A stretch of DNA of 51,941 nucleotides from CAYRHJ01 sp964424105 (GCA_964424105.1 CAYRHJ010000033.1:1-51941), one strand, 5' to 3'; positions 7,597 through 16,886 are shown, counted from the stretch's first letter. The notes: generated from the letters alone by a model not told the origin. Numbers and translations are program-made.

Positions 7597-7839
7597 ATGA
7601 TTGCATTGAGTGAATGGCGAAAGCGGATCAGTGTCGCCCCGGCAGTCCATCATGGCGATCCGTGCATCGCGGGGACGCGCGTCTCGGTGAGCGTGATCGT
7701 GGGGAGTGTGGCGGACGGAGATTCGTTTGCAGACCTCCTGCGGAGCTACCCCCAGTTGACGCGCGAGGACATTCAAGCCGCATTGCACTTCGCCGCGGAG
7801 GCAGTGAACCGTTTCGATGTCGTTCCGGTGACAGGGTAG
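7597..7839 (+). CDS. DUF433 antitoxin-like protein
   Basis: An 80-residue protein whose centre is a standard DUF433 domain: GDPCIAGTRVSVSVIVGSVADGDS, then LLRSYPQLTREDIQAALHFAAE. DUF433 proteins are small helical DNA-binding antitoxin-like proteins, usually encoded just before a DUF5615 PIN-like toxin. No such toxin follows: paaB starts 41 nt downstream. This is therefore a second orphan antitoxin-like gene within the paa cluster. The ATG has AAAGGACC upstream. It could act as a local repressor, but nothing in the sequence shows that. Confidence 0.82.
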   Translation: MIALSEWRKRISVAPAVHHGDPCIAGTRVSVSVIVGSVADGDSFADLLRSYPQLTREDIQAALHFAAEAVNRFDVVPVTG

Positions 7840-7880
7840 CGGGGTCGCGTTCAGCGAAAGAGAGCGATCGGGTCACCATC

Positions 7881-8255
7881 ATGACTGATACGCAGTGGAA
7901 GGTTTACGAAGTGTTTCATCAGCAGGCCCGGGGGGAGCCTCACGTGCACGTGGGGTCCATTCACGCGCCGGATGCGGACACGGCGTTGATATTGGCCAAG
8001 GAGCAATTCGGTCGGCGACAGGCCTGCGTGAGCTTCTGGGTTGTGCCGGCGGACGCGATTCTGGCGACGTTGTATTCGGATTCCGACATGTTTGAAGCCG
8101 CGACGGACAAGAGCTATCGCGAGCCGTGGGGTTACGAGACGACAAAGCGAATGAAAGCCGATTCATCGAAACGCCCGCGGGTCCAAACAACGAAGCGCTC
8201 GAAATCTGAGCGAGACTCGGCTTCGAGCGGAGGATCGGTGCAACAGGATAGGTGA
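7881..8255 (+). CDS. paaB: 1,2-phenylacetyl-CoA epoxidase subunit PaaB
   Basis: A 124-residue small subunit thought to bridge and stabilise the PaaA/PaaC complex. The conserved part is near the N terminus: WKVYEVFHQQARGEPHVHVGSIHAPDADTALILAKEQFGRR, then SFWVVPADAI. Typical PaaB is about 95 residues. This one has an extra basic, Ser-rich tail (from about KRMKADSSKRP) of unknown role. The start is the ATG of MTDTQWKV, because the open frame upstream overlaps the DUF433 gene. It is separated from paaA by about 0.9 kb with three small genes, an unusual arrangement. Confidence 0.9.
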   Translation: MTDTQWKVYEVFHQQARGEPHVHVGSIHAPDADTALILAKEQFGRRQACVSFWVVPADAILATLYSDSDMFEAATDKSYREPWGYETTKRMKADSSKRPRVQTTKRSKSERDSASSGGSVQQDR

Positions 8256-8435
8256 GTGATTGAGACCAAGGATCGTCGGCCTGGTTTCATACGGGAACGA
8301 ATCTTCGAGCCGTGTGTGTGAGCGAACGGTGCGAGGGTTGGGAGCGACTGACACATATGAACGAGCTTTCATTCGATTTGTCAGGAAGATCGTTCGCTTA
8401 CGAGTTTGAGAAAAAACTGACAAACGGCGACGCCG

Positions 8436-8550
8436 AACTGCCCAGGTTGGGTACCTATACGCTGTCTTGGTGCGAATCATCGAGTCCCCCACCTCTAAAG
8501 AGGTGGGCCACCCATGCGACAAGGTCCGCTCGCTTACGCTCGCGGCTCTG
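8436..8550. repeat. Mosaic repeat between paaB and paaC
   Basis: 8436-8513 repeats 5686-5763 with a few changes and ends in the CCCCCACCTC/GAGGTGGGC hairpin. A GTCCGCTCGCTTACGCTCGCGGCTCT module follows. The rest of 8256-8662 shows only short degenerate direct repeats of GAATGxxGACTG about 8578-8661, just before paaC. If paaC is transcribed from paaB, this hairpin-rich leader lies within the transcript. Confidence 0.65.
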
Positions 8551-8662
8551 AAAAGAAGGATGTTTGAAGTGATTCGGAATGTGGATGTAGACTGATGTCT
8601 ATACAATGCAGAGTGACGTCTACGAATGCGGACTGGGAACCGCGAATGCAGACTGTGAACTG

Positions 8663-9448
8663 ATGAACGAGTATAGTGCGGCTGGTGAAATGCAAGGTGA
8701 CACGAAGGCGGCGTTGATCGATCTTTTGTATCGATTGGCGGATGACGATTTGGTCGTGGGGCATCGCAATTCTGAATGGACGGGGTTGGGGCCTATACTG
8801 GAAGCGGACATCGCGTTTTCATCCATCGCGCAGGACCAGATGGGTCAGGCCTGGGTGTATTATCGCATGCTGCAAGAGTTGGGCGAACCGGACGCAGACA
8901 GCAACGCATTCTTGCGAGAGGCGAGTCAGTTCCGTTGTGCGTCGCTGGTCTCGCTGGGGCGGGGCGATTGGGCGTTCAGCACGGTTCGGCTGTTTTTGTA
9001 CGAGACAGCCAAGGGGTTGCGGGCCGGTGCGCTTTCGCGGAGCAGCTACAAGCCGTTGGCTGCGTTTGCGAGGAAGTTGCGCGGTGAACAGAAATATCAT
9101 CTCATGCACGCCCGCATGTGGATGGACAAGCTCGGCGCAGCCACCGCCGAAAGTCATGGACTGATGCAAACTGCGCTGGATGAGCTTTATTCGCACGGGT
9201 TGGGCTTATTTGAGCCGACGAAATGGGACGCGGAGATCGCGGAGCGGGGGATCGGCCCGAAAGAGAGCGACTTGTGCGGGCAGTGGCGAATGGAAGTTGA
9301 TCAGGTCATGGCGGGGTCGGGGATGCGCGTGCCCAGCGAGGTCGATCCTGCGTACGGTGGGCGAGTCGGTCGACATCCTGATGAGTTGGCTGTGTTGCTG
9401 GAAGCGATGCAGAAAGTGGTTCGGCTGGACCCGACGGCGTCGTGGTAA
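8663..9448 (+). CDS. paaC: 1,2-phenylacetyl-CoA epoxidase subunit PaaC
   Basis: A 261-residue ferritin-like structural subunit that pairs with PaaA. LIDLLYRLADDDLVVGHRNSEWTGLGPILEADIAF is diagnostic. The position of a metal-ligand DExxH motif reads DQMGQA, consistent with PaaC being the non-catalytic partner. Later matches include RGDWAFSTVRLFLY and KLRGEQKYHLMHARMWMDKL. The frame opens at an ATG at 8606, but those residues derive from a degenerate direct repeat; ATGs at 8663 and 8690 fit the usual start a few residues before ALIDLLYRL. The stop lies 14 nt before the paaD ATG. Confidence 0.93.
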   Translation: MNEYSAAGEMQGDTKAALIDLLYRLADDDLVVGHRNSEWTGLGPILEADIAFSSIAQDQMGQAWVYYRMLQELGEPDADSNAFLREASQFRCASLVSLGRGDWAFSTVRLFLYETAKGLRAGALSRSSYKPLAAFARKLRGEQKYHLMHARMWMDKLGAATAESHGLMQTALDELYSHGLGLFEPTKWDAEIAERGIGPKESDLCGQWRMEVDQVMAGSGMRVPSEVDPAYGGRVGRHPDELAVLLEAMQKVVRLDPTASW

Positions 9449-9462
9449 GGAAGTTCAAGCGG

Positions 9463-10023
9463 ATGATTGACGAGCACGGGAACGAGGACGGGCACGAGGA
9501 CGATGTGGTGCCATCGCCTGACACCGAAGGACGATCGGGTGGGGAGGCTCGCGTGTGGGGCGCGTTGGGCCAAGTTTGTGATCCGGAAATTCCCATGCTG
9601 TCGGTCGTGGAGTTGGGCTTGATCGCCAAGGTGCGGATGGACGGCGACGAAGTGATCGTGGAGATGACGCCCAGCTTCGCTGCCTGCCCCGCGATCAGCG
9701 TATTGCAAACGCAAATCCGCCGTGCGGTTCAAGACGCGGGTTTTGACAAGGTGCGCGTTGACATCGTATTTGATCCACCGTGGTCCACGGATCGCATCAC
9801 GCCGGCGGGGTTGGAAAAGTTACAGATTTTTGGCCTAGCGCCGCCGAAAAGAATGAATGGCCGGTCTGTTGAAATCGCTGACGTGGAGCAGGCCAACTGT
9901 CCCTATTGCGGGTCGGGCGACACGCAGATGGAATCATCGTTTGGACCGACCTTGTGCCGGGCGATTCACTATTGCCGGGCGTGTCGGCAATCCTTCGAAC
10001 ATTTCAAGCCCGTAACCAATTGA
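9463..10023 (+). CDS. paaD: Phenylacetate epoxidation factor PaaD
   Basis: A 186-residue protein required for maturation or activity of the PaaABCE oxygenase. It has an MIP18/DUF59 domain (VWGALGQVCDPEIPMLSVVELGLI, then MTPSFAACPAI) and a C-terminal Cys-rich segment typical of PaaD: CPYCGS, SSFGPTLCRAIHYC, CRACRQSFEHFKP. The DUF59 domain links it to iron-sulfur or di-iron assembly. The ATG at 9463 follows AAGGAAG; a GTG at 9442 overlapping the end of paaC is also possible. No gene for the reductase PaaE follows; the next gene is on the opposite strand. Confidence 0.94.
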   Translation: MIDEHGNEDGHEDDVVPSPDTEGRSGGEARVWGALGQVCDPEIPMLSVVELGLIAKVRMDGDEVIVEMTPSFAACPAISVLQTQIRRAVQDAGFDKVRVDIVFDPPWSTDRITPAGLEKLQIFGLAPPKRMNGRSVEIADVEQANCPYCGSGDTQMESSFGPTLCRAIHYCRACRQSFEHFKPVTN

Positions 10024-10082
10024 TCTTTGAATGGTCAATTGAACGATGGTTGTCGTTTCCGCGAAAGCGTGGAACGGCAGCA

Positions 10083-10119
10083 GGCTTGCCTGGACCCCGG
10101 CTTTCGCCGGGGTGACGGT
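10083..10119. repeat. CCCCGGCTTTCGCCGGGG palindrome
   Basis: A GC-rich hairpin with GACCCCGGC and GCCGGGGTGA arms, 60 nt after the paaD stop and 43 nt before the convergent gene end at 10162. It belongs to the family found three times inside the gene at 28582-29985. Its position between convergent genes could allow it to act as a bidirectional terminator, but no T-run follows. Confidence 0.65.
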
Positions 10120-10161
10120 TCTACAGCCAGAACGGGTCAACTTCATTACAACATTCAAACA

Positions 10162-12165
10162 TCAATAATTCTCCGGAACGCGGTAGAGTTGCGCGAATGC
10201 GTGGCTGGTGGAGGTGCTGCGAAACGCGTTCATCGGCACCAGCCCCGCGCGGACCCAGGCTTCAAACAACTCCGGTCGGATTTCGTCCGCAAATCCGTAT
10301 CGGGAGCGTCTGAGCCGGCTGATTTCCGACGCATTCACCAGCACATGCGTGTAATGTTGCTGTCGCAACCACTCGACATGGGCCACCGGATCGGGTGTTT
10401 GGCGAATCATGGTGACCAGCGGATTTCGATTGAACACGACACAATAATCGACCGGTCGCAAGAAATAGAAGGCCTTGGCATCGCCGATCGACAGAATCTT
10501 GGAATCCGCGGGGAGTCCGAGATTAATGACGGCTAAATGTTCATGACCGCCGCCTTGGCCGGTCAGGAAGAACCGATCCGCACCTTCCCAGGGTAATTTG
10601 ATTCCATCAGCGTATGCGTGGGCAACGTATTCGCGACCGATCATCCACGCGTTCAGGGAAGCGCCGGCGACGATCAATATCACCCACACCAGACGGCCTG
10701 TAGCCGATCGAACCGATTCGACCGATCGACCAGCCAGCAGGACGAGGGGAATGATCATGGGTACGGCGAAGCGCGCGAACAGATGCGTCGCAAAGGCCCA
10801 TATCGCGAGTTGCATCACCAACATGGCTGCCAAGATCAGATCGAAACGGTCTCGCCGCGGCATCAGCAGTCGAGCGATGGCCAGTAGAAACACCAATGGC
10901 CCGAATCGTTGTTTCGGATCGCCCAGGATGCGTTGTCCGATGGCACGGATGCGCCCCGCGAACGACGATTGATCTGCCGCGGGTTGGTGGCAATCGTCGA
11001 AATGGGCGGATTCATCCATCCCCCAGCCCGGCGGCTGGGCTTGAAAAACGGAATTGGCCAATGGAAACACCGGGTTCCCGGTGGTCAACGAATTCTTGAC
11101 CAGCCATGGAGAAAACGCCATGACGACGCTGATTCCGAAAAGCCCGAATCCGGCGGCTGACGTCCGTTTGGACGACCACGGAAGACAAATGACGAGCAAG
11201 CCGAGCGGCGCAGCGCCCATAGCTGCGGCGGTATACTTGCAACCGCAAGCGAACCCGGCCATCCATCCAGCCAACACGACCCATCGCGTACGCAGCAGGT
11301 CGGTCTCGGCTCGACTGGCACGAATGACGGCGGCGGTCGCGGTCATCAGATACAGGAGCATGGTGTTTTCTGAAAACGCGACGCCCGCAAGGTACGTCAG
11401 CCATCCGATGCTCGCGGTGATGACGCCGCTGACGTGTCCCGCCTTGGGTGACCATTCGCGGCCGGCGACGTACGCCGCCAGGACGCACATGATGCCGGCC
11501 AGCGCGTTGAAGATTTTCGCACTCGCCGCCCCAGTGTAGACGTCGGCTTGCAGAATCATGCATAGCAAGTAAAGCATCTCGGCGTTAGCGGGGAAATTTC
11601 CATAGACGTTATGCGGCGTGTAGGCGATGAAACCCTGTTGATAGTATTCCTTGGGGAGTTGAAGGTGATATTCGAGTACATCATAGCCATAGCCTTCCTC
11701 GGCCCACAAAACCCCCGGCGGAATGACACTCACCAAGACGGTCAGCGCCAAAAACGGACAGACCAGCAACCATAGCCAAGACCAGGAGTTCGCGGAATCA
11801 TGCGGATCGGTCATCACCTCGTCGCGCCGAACTTTCGACATACTTGCCAGTCCGGCTATCGTCAGCGCTGCGAGTATGACCGTCCACACCGAGCGATGCA
11901 GCCATCCGACGCACCCCAGCACCAGCACGGCGGTGGAAACAACTCCGATACCCAAGGTGACACTGGCCAGCAGCATCCATCGCAACGGTAATTGGCCTAG
12001 TTGCAAGCGTGACAAGAGGGCTGCGCTGGCAAACCCCGTGGCCACAAGAATGACAAGGGCGGGCCATCCATCGATCGCAAATAGGACACACGCTGCTCCG
12101 GATTGCGACGCAACGAGCAACGCGGATACCCCTACGACAACCAACGGAACGATTCGCGGATTCAA
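10162..12165 (-). CDS. Polytopic membrane protein, GT39/ArnT-like glycosyltransferase
   Basis: A 667-residue protein with about a dozen hydrophobic segments. After five N-terminal segments comes a large loop with GYGYDVLEYHLQLPKEYYQQG (near residue 170), the acidic/YHL-P motif of lipid-linked-sugar transferases of the GT-C fold. More membrane helices follow, then a soluble C-terminal domain of about 150 residues. GT-C enzymes move sugars from a polyprenyl carrier to acceptors on the outer side of the membrane. The substrate cannot be told. The start is a TTG overlapping the TGA of the upstream gene by 4 nt, so the two are probably cotranslated. The family call is moderate; the membrane topology is clear. 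Confidence 0.75.
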   Translation of the reverse strand: MNPRIVPLVVVGVSALLVASQSGAACVLFAIDGWPALVILVATGFASAALLSRLQLGQLPLRWMLLASVTLGIGVVSTAVLVLGCVGWLHRSVWTVILAALTIAGLASMSKVRRDEVMTDPHDSANSWSWLWLLVCPFLALTVLVSVIPPGVLWAEEGYGYDVLEYHLQLPKEYYQQGFIAYTPHNVYGNFPANAEMLYLLCMILQADVYTGAASAKIFNALAGIMCVLAAYVAGREWSPKAGHVSGVITASIGWLTYLAGVAFSENTMLLYLMTATAAVIRASRAETDLLRTRWVVLAGWMAGFACGCKYTAAAMGAAPLGLLVICLPWSSKRTSAAGFGLFGISVVMAFSPWLVKNSLTTGNPVFPLANSVFQAQPPGWGMDESAHFDDCHQPAADQSSFAGRIRAIGQRILGDPKQRFGPLVFLLAIARLLMPRRDRFDLILAAMLVMQLAIWAFATHLFARFAVPMIIPLVLLAGRSVESVRSATGRLVWVILIVAGASLNAWMIGREYVAHAYADGIKLPWEGADRFFLTGQGGGHEHLAVINLGLPADSKILSIGDAKAFYFLRPVDYCVVFNRNPLVTMIRQTPDPVAHVEWLRQQHYTHVLVNASEISRLRRSRYGFADEIRPELFEAWVRAGLVPMNAFRSTSTSHAFAQLYRVPENY

Positions 12166-13949
12166 TGATTTCGTTGTAGCACCTCTGTGTCGAAGCGAAT
12201 CAGCGCCTGCAACGCGTGTTGCAGGTTTTCCAGGGGCAGGCGATTGTCTGCCAGGGATGTTCGTACGCCGCCAACGATGTTCTCTCGATCGCGGTACCAG
12301 TGCGCTTCTCGCTCGCGGAATTGAAGTTGCAGGACAAAGCGGGCCGCACGACGTGCAGCCAAGTCGATGGGGGTGATACGCTCCGTTTCGCCGAAATGTC
12401 GAGCCGCCGCCAGCGATTCACACCAACCCGACAAACACACACCCGTGATCGCATCTGGGATTCGTGGGTCTCGCGTGGTCAACCCCCCGACTAACTCGGG
12501 CCAGGGACATTCCGCGGCGGTCAATTGTCGGGTGGCCAGCCAATCCGCCCATTCGAACGCCGATCGGGCGAAATCTCGCCGATTGCAGATCACCGCCAGC
12601 CGGGCGAACGCCCACTGTAACCATGCGGCGGAGGTCACCGACGGCTGACGTCGAAACTCGTCCCGATAGAATTGATGTGCCCGATTCAGAGCCTCCAAAA
12701 GCTCCTTGCCGGGCTTCGCACGATAGCGCTCTCCCAATGCGAGCAGCGTCATGCCGGGGTAGGAGTCCAGGCCCATCAATCGTCGTGCGGGCGGAAAAGC
12801 CGTGATGAATTCACCGCTGGGTTTTTGCAACCAAAGCATGCCGGCGAACAGCCGATCCGACGGCTTGGACCAGGCGTTTCCGTCGCGAGCCGCAGCAGCC
12901 GCCATCGCTACTTGCGCGGTCAGCCCCAGCGGATTGTTCAATTCGGGCGATGCAATGAATGCCCCATCTTCGATCGATTCAAGTTGGACTAGCCGCTCCC
13001 AATGCACTTGCAACGCCCGCTCGGCACTCGCAATGGCGCCGTCGTCCGCCGACCTTCTCGCGTATTCCGCCAGCGCCCACGTCGCGCCGGCTTGGTGGAT
13101 GAAATCGTCGCCATCGGCCCATCGATCCGTGGTCGGCTCGAACAGGTACCGAAACAATCCGCTTTCACGTTGTCTGTGCGACAGGATTTGGCCCAGATTC
13201 TCGATGGCTTGGTGAACGGCGGCAGAATCGACATCTTCCTGACGAACAAGCTCGACACCTCGCCGCAGCGAAACGATTTCAGTCGCGTCACCATCCTGAT
13301 ACCAGTATTGGCTGCGAAACCGGGACAGCGACAGTTCGGGTCGATGCCCGCCCATGGTCTGCACCAGGCTCATGAATGCGTCGCTCAGGCGCTGATTCTT
13401 GGCTACGATTTCCATGGGACAGACGCGGAGGGTTCGTTGGCCGTCGGAGATCGAAAAACCGTCCACCCCGTGTTCAAGGAGCGCTTCCATCATTCCCGGC
13501 TGAAACCGCAGGCCCTGCCGGTCGATGGGAACTTCCGATCCGACCCATTCCACTTCGACGAGCAGATCGGCGCTGCTGGGCGGAAATTCACGACCACTCT
13601 TGCGTCCATCTTCGATCGCGGCTGCGGTGGCCTCCACCAGGGTCCGTGGTAGCGATGGGCCTTCCGAAGCGCCCGTGCCCAGCAGATGGTGTCCAAATCG
13701 CAGTCCTACGACGACGGCTCCGCGCAGTCCTATCAGTGACTTCGGAGGATAGGCGCTTTCGTATAACGATGCGGATTGCATATACGTGTCATAAGCATGT
13801 CGCGTCTGGCGAGACAAAAACTGCTGATCGGACACGGTCAGATTGGGTATGGGAGGATCGGAGCCGGCAGACAAGTTGGGGTCGGCCACGGCGCAGAACG
13901 TAATCACCGCCAAAAGTCCACCCCACGGACCAAGGTTGTGAGCGCTCAT
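12162..13949 (-). CDS. Exported protein, AMMECR1-like plus alpha-helical domain
   Basis: A 595-residue protein starting MSAHNLGPWGGLLAVITFCAVADPN..., a likely signal peptide; a longer TTG start at 14030 would bury it. Residues about 60-190 contain LIGLRGAVVVGLRFG, SADLLVEVEWVGSEVPI and a DGFSISDG segment, loosely like AMMECR1-type domains. From about 230 to the end, regularly spaced helices with Trp and Gly turns (QAGATWALAEYARR, LFAGMLWLQKPSGEF) look like an alpha/alpha toroid, as in glycosidases or cyclases. I cannot assign a reaction. It is coupled to the downstream glycosyltransferase-like gene by a 4-nt overlap, so a role in cell-surface polysaccharide is possible. Confidence 0.72.
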   Translation of the reverse strand: MSAHNLGPWGGLLAVITFCAVADPNLSAGSDPPIPNLTVSDQQFLSRQTRHAYDTYMQSASLYESAYPPKSLIGLRGAVVVGLRFGHHLLGTGASEGPSLPRTLVEATAAAIEDGRKSGREFPPSSADLLVEVEWVGSEVPIDRQGLRFQPGMMEALLEHGVDGFSISDGQRTLRVCPMEIVAKNQRLSDAFMSLVQTMGGHRPELSLSRFRSQYWYQDGDATEIVSLRRGVELVRQEDVDSAAVHQAIENLGQILSHRQRESGLFRYLFEPTTDRWADGDDFIHQAGATWALAEYARRSADDGAIASAERALQVHWERLVQLESIEDGAFIASPELNNPLGLTAQVAMAAAAARDGNAWSKPSDRLFAGMLWLQKPSGEFITAFPPARRLMGLDSYPGMTLLALGERYRAKPGKELLEALNRAHQFYRDEFRRQPSVTSAAWLQWAFARLAVICNRRDFARSAFEWADWLATRQLTAAECPWPELVGGLTTRDPRIPDAITGVCLSGWCESLAAARHFGETERITPIDLAARRAARFVLQLQFREREAHWYRDRENIVGGVRTSLADNRLPLENLQHALQALIRFDTEVLQRNH

Positions 13950-14075
13950 GCAACGGAGTATATTAGCCCGGCACCGGGCGCTCAATTCAACTTGCGAAGG
14001 ATCGATTCGCTTGGCCAAACAACCCAGCAAAGATTTTAGCCACTCTGACGATACCGATCCGCGACCGCTTCTTTC

Positions 14076-14101
14076 AGAGCCGCGACCGTCAGGGAGCGGT
14101 C
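14076..14101. repeat. AGAGCCGCGACCGTCAGGGAGCGG repeat
   Basis: A short element with CCGC/GCGG and GACCG/CGGTC complementary arms. Related copies are at about 336-355 and 451-461, 4737-4750, 5881-5908 and 46270-46296. It lies in the divergent gap between the exported protein and dinB. Confidence 0.6.
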
Positions 14102-14223
14102 ACCGACCAGCGCGAACTCGGGTTTTGTTAGAGTGCCATAGCATGTCGATCTTCGACGCGGCCGTCCATGTGACCGAATCCGCCGCAAACGGGAATTGAA
14201 TTCACCCCACAAACCGGGAGGCC

Positions 14224-14754
14224 ATGATGAATTTCAAGGTGTCACAGGCGATCGAGGTTTTGACCCGGACGCCGTCCGTCTTGACGGGCATGCTCGGCGG
14301 ACTCAGTGACGAATGGGTCCATAGCAACTATGGGCCGAAGACGTTCAGCCCCTATGACGTCGTCGGCCACCTGATTCACGGTGAACGTACGGATTGGATT
14401 CCGCGACTGCGCATCATTCTCGAGCAGGGCGAGCGCCGGCCCTTCGATCCTTTTGATCGCTACGCCATGTACCGCGACAGTCAGGGCAAGTCGATGGGTG
14501 AACTTTTGACCGAGTTTGCGACCCTTCGCGAGTCCAACATCCGCATATTGACGGGACTGGAGCTTTCGGCGGATCAATTGGAACTTCGCGGCCTGCACCC
14601 CGAATTGGGTTCCGTTGTCGTTCGGCAGTTGTTGGCGACGTGGGTCGTTCACGACCTGAATCACACGCATCAGATCGCCAAGTCCATGGCCTATCAATAC
14701 CGCGAAGAGGTTGGCCCTTGGCGAGCGTACGTCCCGTTTCTGTCGGTGGATTAG
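14224..14754 (+). CDS. DinB-family protein
   Basis: A 176-residue four-helix-bundle protein of the DinB/YfiT superfamily, metal-dependent enzymes often linked to thiol transfer or stress. The metal-binding His pattern is visible: HLIHGERTDW near residue 44 and VVHDLNHTHQIAKSM near residues 139-148. The length is normal. Start at the first of two ATGs, after GGGAGG. It stands alone between divergent and convergent genes. Its last 49 coding bases (through GPWRAYVPFLSVD and the stop) recur at 17072-17126 without the rest of the gene. Confidence 0.88.
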   Translation: MMNFKVSQAIEVLTRTPSVLTGMLGGLSDEWVHSNYGPKTFSPYDVVGHLIHGERTDWIPRLRIILEQGERRPFDPFDRYAMYRDSQGKSMGELLTEFATLRESNIRILTGLELSADQLELRGLHPELGSVVVRQLLATWVVHDLNHTHQIAKSMAYQYREEVGPWRAYVPFLSVD

Positions 14755-14760
14755 CCAGAC

Positions 14761-16680
14761 CTACGGTCCGCAGCAAGGATCGATGTCATTGATGGCGTTC
14801 AGCACGGCGAAAAGGTCTTGCAGGTTGATCGTTCCGTTGCCCGCACACGGATCGATGTCACACCGCAAGAATGTGCAGTTGCCCTCAAACTCGTCGGCAA
14901 AGCAGTTCAGGATGCAGAACAAGTCGAACAGATTGACTGTCCCGTTGTGGTCCACGTCACCGTAGCCATTGACTTCGTAAGCGCAGACCGCAATGTCGCA
15001 CTTGTCGAAGGTGCAGATGTTTTGATCGTTACAATCCACGTCATCCGCGACGCACTCGTCGCACTCGTCCGGGATCAAGTTGCCGTTGACGTCGTTGCTC
15101 ATCCCGCAGTCGGGGACGTCGCACGTTCTCCCGGCAGGACCGCACGATACGTCGCACGGGTCGTTGACGCCGTTGAGATTGCAGTCGCTCGGCCCCTGGT
15201 ACTCGTACGCTCCCATGTCCACGATCGGCGGCGTGCCATTGCCGGTATCCGACGTTTCGGGATCGTCTACGAAGCGCGGGTTTCCATACAGATCGAAAGG
15301 AATCGGCTCGGTCGTGTCCCCGTCCCCGTCAAGGTCGAGCACATCCGCGGGCACGGCGTCGTTGTCGCCCGCGTCGATGGCCGGCGAGCCGGGAAACACA
15401 CGCAGGTTCTCGTCTCCGGTGCCGGCGATCCCGTCCGGCCCAAGGGCGTCGATGAAGAGCGGATCGGCGTCGAGCACCCCGGTCCCCCCATCATAGGGCC
15501 ATCCCCCCTTAACGATGCTGTAGTTGATCACCGGCGACTGGCCTCCGATCTGGATCTCAATCCCGTTGTCCCAGAGGATGCAGTTGGTGACCGCAATGCT
15601 GCCGCCGTGGTTGTTAATCGCACTTGAGTTCCCGCTGAAGGTGCAGTCGGTCACTGCCGGATTGCCGCCGCCGTTGTACATCCCGCCGCCAACCCCACTG
15701 TTCCCGCTGAAGGTGCAGTGAGTCACTGTTGGGCTGCCGCAGAAGTTGGCGATTCCGCCAGCCTGCGCAAATGAGTTCCCGTTGAAGGTGCAGTGGCTCA
15801 CCGTCGGGCTGCTACCGTTGTTGAATATCCCGCCGCCTGCGTTCCTGTTGAAGGTGCAGCGGGTCACCGTGCCGCCACCGTTGTACATCCCGCCGCCGAG
15901 GTTGCCGCCCGAATTCCCGCTGAAGGTGCAGTTGCTCACCGCCGGATTGCTGTTGACGTTGTAAATCCCGCCGCCCCTGCTACGGGCCGAGTTCCCGCTG
16001 AACGTGCAATTGATCACCGTTGGACTGCTGGTGGTGTTAAACATTCCGCCGCCGCGGTCATTCACGCAGCAAAAGCCGTCGGCGTTACCCCCCGTGACGG
16101 TGAACCCGTCGAGAACAGCCGAGCCGTCCGTATTGCTGCCGGTCACCACGTGGTAACTGTTCTCGTCGTTATTGTCGCTGATGATGCACAAGCCGTTGTA
16201 GGCGCACAGCCGCCCGAAGGAGTTGCAATCCGGCGAATTCTGTGTGCACGCCACCGGCGCATCGTCGCCGGCCAGGTCTCCGCTGAGAACCGTCACGTTA
16301 AATTCTGGATTACGCCGGTCGAGAGTGGTCTCCCCGCCAACGAAGCCGCCGTAGATTGCCACGCCGCTCAGAAGCTGAAACGTCGCCGAGCGGTCACCGG
16401 GGGTTTGGTTGATCCCTTGGTCCGGCTTGTACGTCCCCTTCGCGACCCAGATTTCGGAGACCGCGCCGCCTGATCCCGCGGCGTCGGTCAGAGCATCCTG
16501 CAAGGAGGTGTACGCGTCGCCCCAGGATGTCCCGTCGTTGGCCCCGGTGGCGCTGGCGTCAATATAGATCGTGATCCCGCCTTGCTCGGAGGCTTGAAGC
16601 GGCGAGGCGGCGCTGGCCAGCATGAAGGTGCTCAGGGGAAGGGAACGTACAAACGATTGCCGAAAGCTGAAGTGCCGCAT
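14761..16680 (-). CDS. Secreted right-handed beta-helix protein with dockerin-like tail
   Basis: A 639-residue protein with a signal peptide (about 1-30) and a strong ribosome site (AAGGGAGGCGG). Residues about 35-130 start with IYIDASATGANDGTSWGDAYTSLQDAL, a common lead-in of parallel beta-helix proteins. Residues about 195-380 are repeats of the type GGGMYN...PTVTHCTFSGNS, about eight coils. The C terminus has a Cys-rich NDQNICTFDKC segment, then two calcium-loop-like repeats (DVDHNGTVNLFDLFCILN and CAGNGTINLQDLFAVLNA), a dockerin-like module. The same tail is on the broken gene at 36228-36944. Probably an extracellular adhesin or structural protein; catalysis is not evident. Confidence 0.88.
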   Translation of the reverse strand: MRHFSFRQSFVRSLPLSTFMLASAASPLQASEQGGITIYIDASATGANDGTSWGDAYTSLQDALTDAAGSGGAVSEIWVAKGTYKPDQGINQTPGDRSATFQLLSGVAIYGGFVGGETTLDRRNPEFNVTVLSGDLAGDDAPVACTQNSPDCNSFGRLCAYNGLCIISDNNDENSYHVVTGSNTDGSAVLDGFTVTGGNADGFCCVNDRGGGMFNTTSSPTVINCTFSGNSARSRGGGIYNVNSNPAVSNCTFSGNSGGNLGGGMYNGGGTVTRCTFNRNAGGGIFNNGSSPTVSHCTFNGNSFAQAGGIANFCGSPTVTHCTFSGNSGVGGGMYNGGGNPAVTDCTFSGNSSAINNHGGSIAVTNCILWDNGIEIQIGGQSPVINYSIVKGGWPYDGGTGVLDADPLFIDALGPDGIAGTGDENLRVFPGSPAIDAGDNDAVPADVLDLDGDGDTTEPIPFDLYGNPRFVDDPETSDTGNGTPPIVDMGAYEYQGPSDCNLNGVNDPCDVSCGPAGRTCDVPDCGMSNDVNGNLIPDECDECVADDVDCNDQNICTFDKCDIAVCAYEVNGYGDVDHNGTVNLFDLFCILNCFADEFEGNCTFLRCDIDPCAGNGTINLQDLFAVLNAINDIDPCCGP

Positions 16681-16886
16681 GGTGATCCGCCTCCCTTATA
16701 CGTGTCTCCTGGATTTGAGAGGTTTCAGTATACCGCCGGCCCGGCTGGCATGGAACGTGGAAACGTAAACCCCGAAAAAAAGCGGCGGTCGGGACCGGGT
16801 GGGCCAGGTTCTGTGAACCTGGGGGCCACATTGTTATTTGATTCAGCCCGGTGCCCCATCCCTCGCGCAGCGATGGGTGGGGTGCT

